Shown here piece by piece: positions 63,265 through 64,000 of a DNA stretch of 64,000 bases. Under the pieces are notes generated by a model. That model ran no database searches, was not told the origin of the DNA, and saw nothing but the letters and a program-made list of their open reading frames with translations. This DNA is from Streptomyces sp. NBC_01233. Its GTDB lineage: Bacteria; Actinomycetota; Actinomycetes; Streptomycetales; Streptomycetaceae. Both the position numbers and the translations under genes were made by a program. Positions within the stretch are counted from its first letter, which is position 1, and each line of letters starts with the position of its first letter. The stretch lies in the NCBI RefSeq assembly GCF_035989305.1, contig NZ_CP108514.1, forward strand, positions 1,913,501-1,977,500, in the 5' to 3' direction.

Positions 63265-63954
63265 GTGCTGCGTACCGCTCTCGTCATCGGCGTAACCGTC
63301 GTCACCAGCCTTCTCCCGCAGACCCCCGCGCCCCTGCCGTCCCGGCTCGCCGACACCGGCGGCGGCAGTCAGCTGATCATCGCCGTCGCGCCGGCGCCCG
63401 GATCCACCACCGGCCGGTTGACCTGGTGGGACCGGTGGTCCGGGGGCTGGCACGAGGCCGGGAGCGCGCCCGCCCGCTTCGGGGCGAACGGCCTCACCGA
63501 GGGCACGACCCGTACGCAGGGCACCAGCACCACGCCGACGGGCCTGTACGGACTCCCGTACGCCTTCGGGATCCGGCGGGCGCCGGCCGGCACGGAGTAC
63601 CGCTACCGGCGGGTGCGGGGCGACTCCTGGTGGTGCCAGGACAACGCGTCCGCGCACTACAACCGCTGGGTGGATCCGCTGCCCGCGGACTGCGCGCCGG
63701 GCGAGGCCGAGCACCTGGTGACGTACGAGAAGCAGTACGCGCACGCGCTGCTCATCGCCTTCAACTACGAGCGGCCCGTACGCGGCCGGGGCGCCGGGAT
63801 CTTCCTGCACGTCAACGGCAAGGGTGCGACGGCCGGTTGCGTGTCCGTGCCCGAGCGGGCCATGCGGGCGATCCTGCGCTGGGCGGACCCGCGCCGGCGC
63901 CCGCACATCGCGATCGGCACGGAGGAGGGGCCGCTCGCCGTCACCCGCTACTAG
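63265..63954 (+). CDS. L,D-transpeptidase-like (YkuD) secreted protein
   Basis: 229 residues, GTG start. Signal peptide LRTALVIGVTVVTSLLPQ. The C-terminal catalytic motif is HVNGKGATAGCVSVPE, with His and the nucleophile Cys of the YkuD fold. TRTQGTSTTPTGLYGLPYAFG is the conserved N-terminal strand. It probably forms or edits 3-3 peptidoglycan cross-links or a related linkage at the cell wall. Confidence 0.87.
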   Translation: MLRTALVIGVTVVTSLLPQTPAPLPSRLADTGGGSQLIIAVAPAPGSTTGRLTWWDRWSGGWHEAGSAPARFGANGLTEGTTRTQGTSTTPTGLYGLPYAFGIRRAPAGTEYRYRRVRGDSWWCQDNASAHYNRWVDPLPADCAPGEAEHLVTYEKQYAHALLIAFNYERPVRGRGAGIFLHVNGKGATAGCVSVPERAMRAILRWADPRRRPHIAIGTEEGPLAVTRY

Positions 63955-64000
63955 GTCCCGTGGCCTCGTCCTCGTCGGCGGCCCGGTACTCGTACGCGTC
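63941..64000 (-). CDS. Possible 3' end of a minus-strand gene
   Basis: The right edge of the window reads DAYEYRAADEDEATGPSSG and a TGA on the minus strand, overlapping the end of the transpeptidase gene by 14 bases. The acidic composition suits the C-terminus of a soluble protein, but 19 residues are too few to be sure. Confidence 0.3.
   Translation of the reverse strand, partial: DAYEYRAADEDEATGPSSG

Overview
This is chromosomal-core DNA from a Streptomyces or very close relative. The base composition is extremely GC-rich, third codon positions are almost always G or C, GTG starts are common, and ssgB (a sporulation gene confined to morphologically complex actinomycetes) is present. Gene order matches the conserved Streptomyces segment running from secDF/ruvABC through thrS and ssgB to argH. 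I recognise about 60 protein genes, seven tRNAs and two insertion sequences.

Layout. 1-9.6 kb (minus strand): secF(partial)-secD-yajC, ruvB-ruvA-ruvC, yebC, pdxT-pdxS, that is protein export, Holliday-junction processing, a translation factor and vitamin B6 synthesis. A 1.67-kb IS110-family element (about 5509-7177) sits between ruvC and yebC. 9.7-13.7 kb: a LemA-like protein, a small membrane protein, and the overlapping pimA / acyltransferase / pgsA set for phosphatidylinositol mannoside synthesis. 14-21.1 kb: an EF-G-like GTPase, a large unknown membrane protein, a DUF1992 protein, a HIT protein and thrS. 21.4-24.7 kb: an acetyltransferase bracketed by inverted intergenic repeats, an overlapping unknown/DUF4365 pair, and a divergent DnaQ-type exonuclease. 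24.8-28.9 kb: two tRNA-Val(CAC) genes flank a large membrane-protein gene broken by an IS30-family element. 29-35 kb: ssgB, a CGNR zinc-finger regulator, small membrane proteins, a DsbA-like protein, a tandem GNAT protein and pabB-pabC. 35.2-35.7 kb: a tRNA operon (Gly, Cys, 3 x Val). 36.6-45 kb: a Ser/Thr kinase, an rRNA methyltransferase and a corrin/B12 cluster (cysG, a BluB-CobT fusion, cobL). 45-49 kb: metNIQ with a Cys/Met-rich leader peptide and tandem palindromic boxes upstream. 49-57 kb: membrane proteins, a sigma-like factor, a Tat-exported phosphodiesterase, PlsC, and a TetR/DHA2-transporter pair with a clear operator. 57-64 kb: a HAD-like protein, a small secreted protein, argH, argG with an ArgR-type promoter region, a HEAT-repeat protein, a flavin/PNPOx-fold protein and an L,D-transpeptidase-like protein.

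The most unusual signal is in the IS110 element. Its 5' non-coding region contains a hairpin flanked by segments that match the host DNA on both sides of the insertion, plus a third segment matching the element's own right end through the shared dinucleotide. This is the signature expected of a bridge RNA. The strand layout appears to be the reverse of published IS621, so it deserves direct testing.
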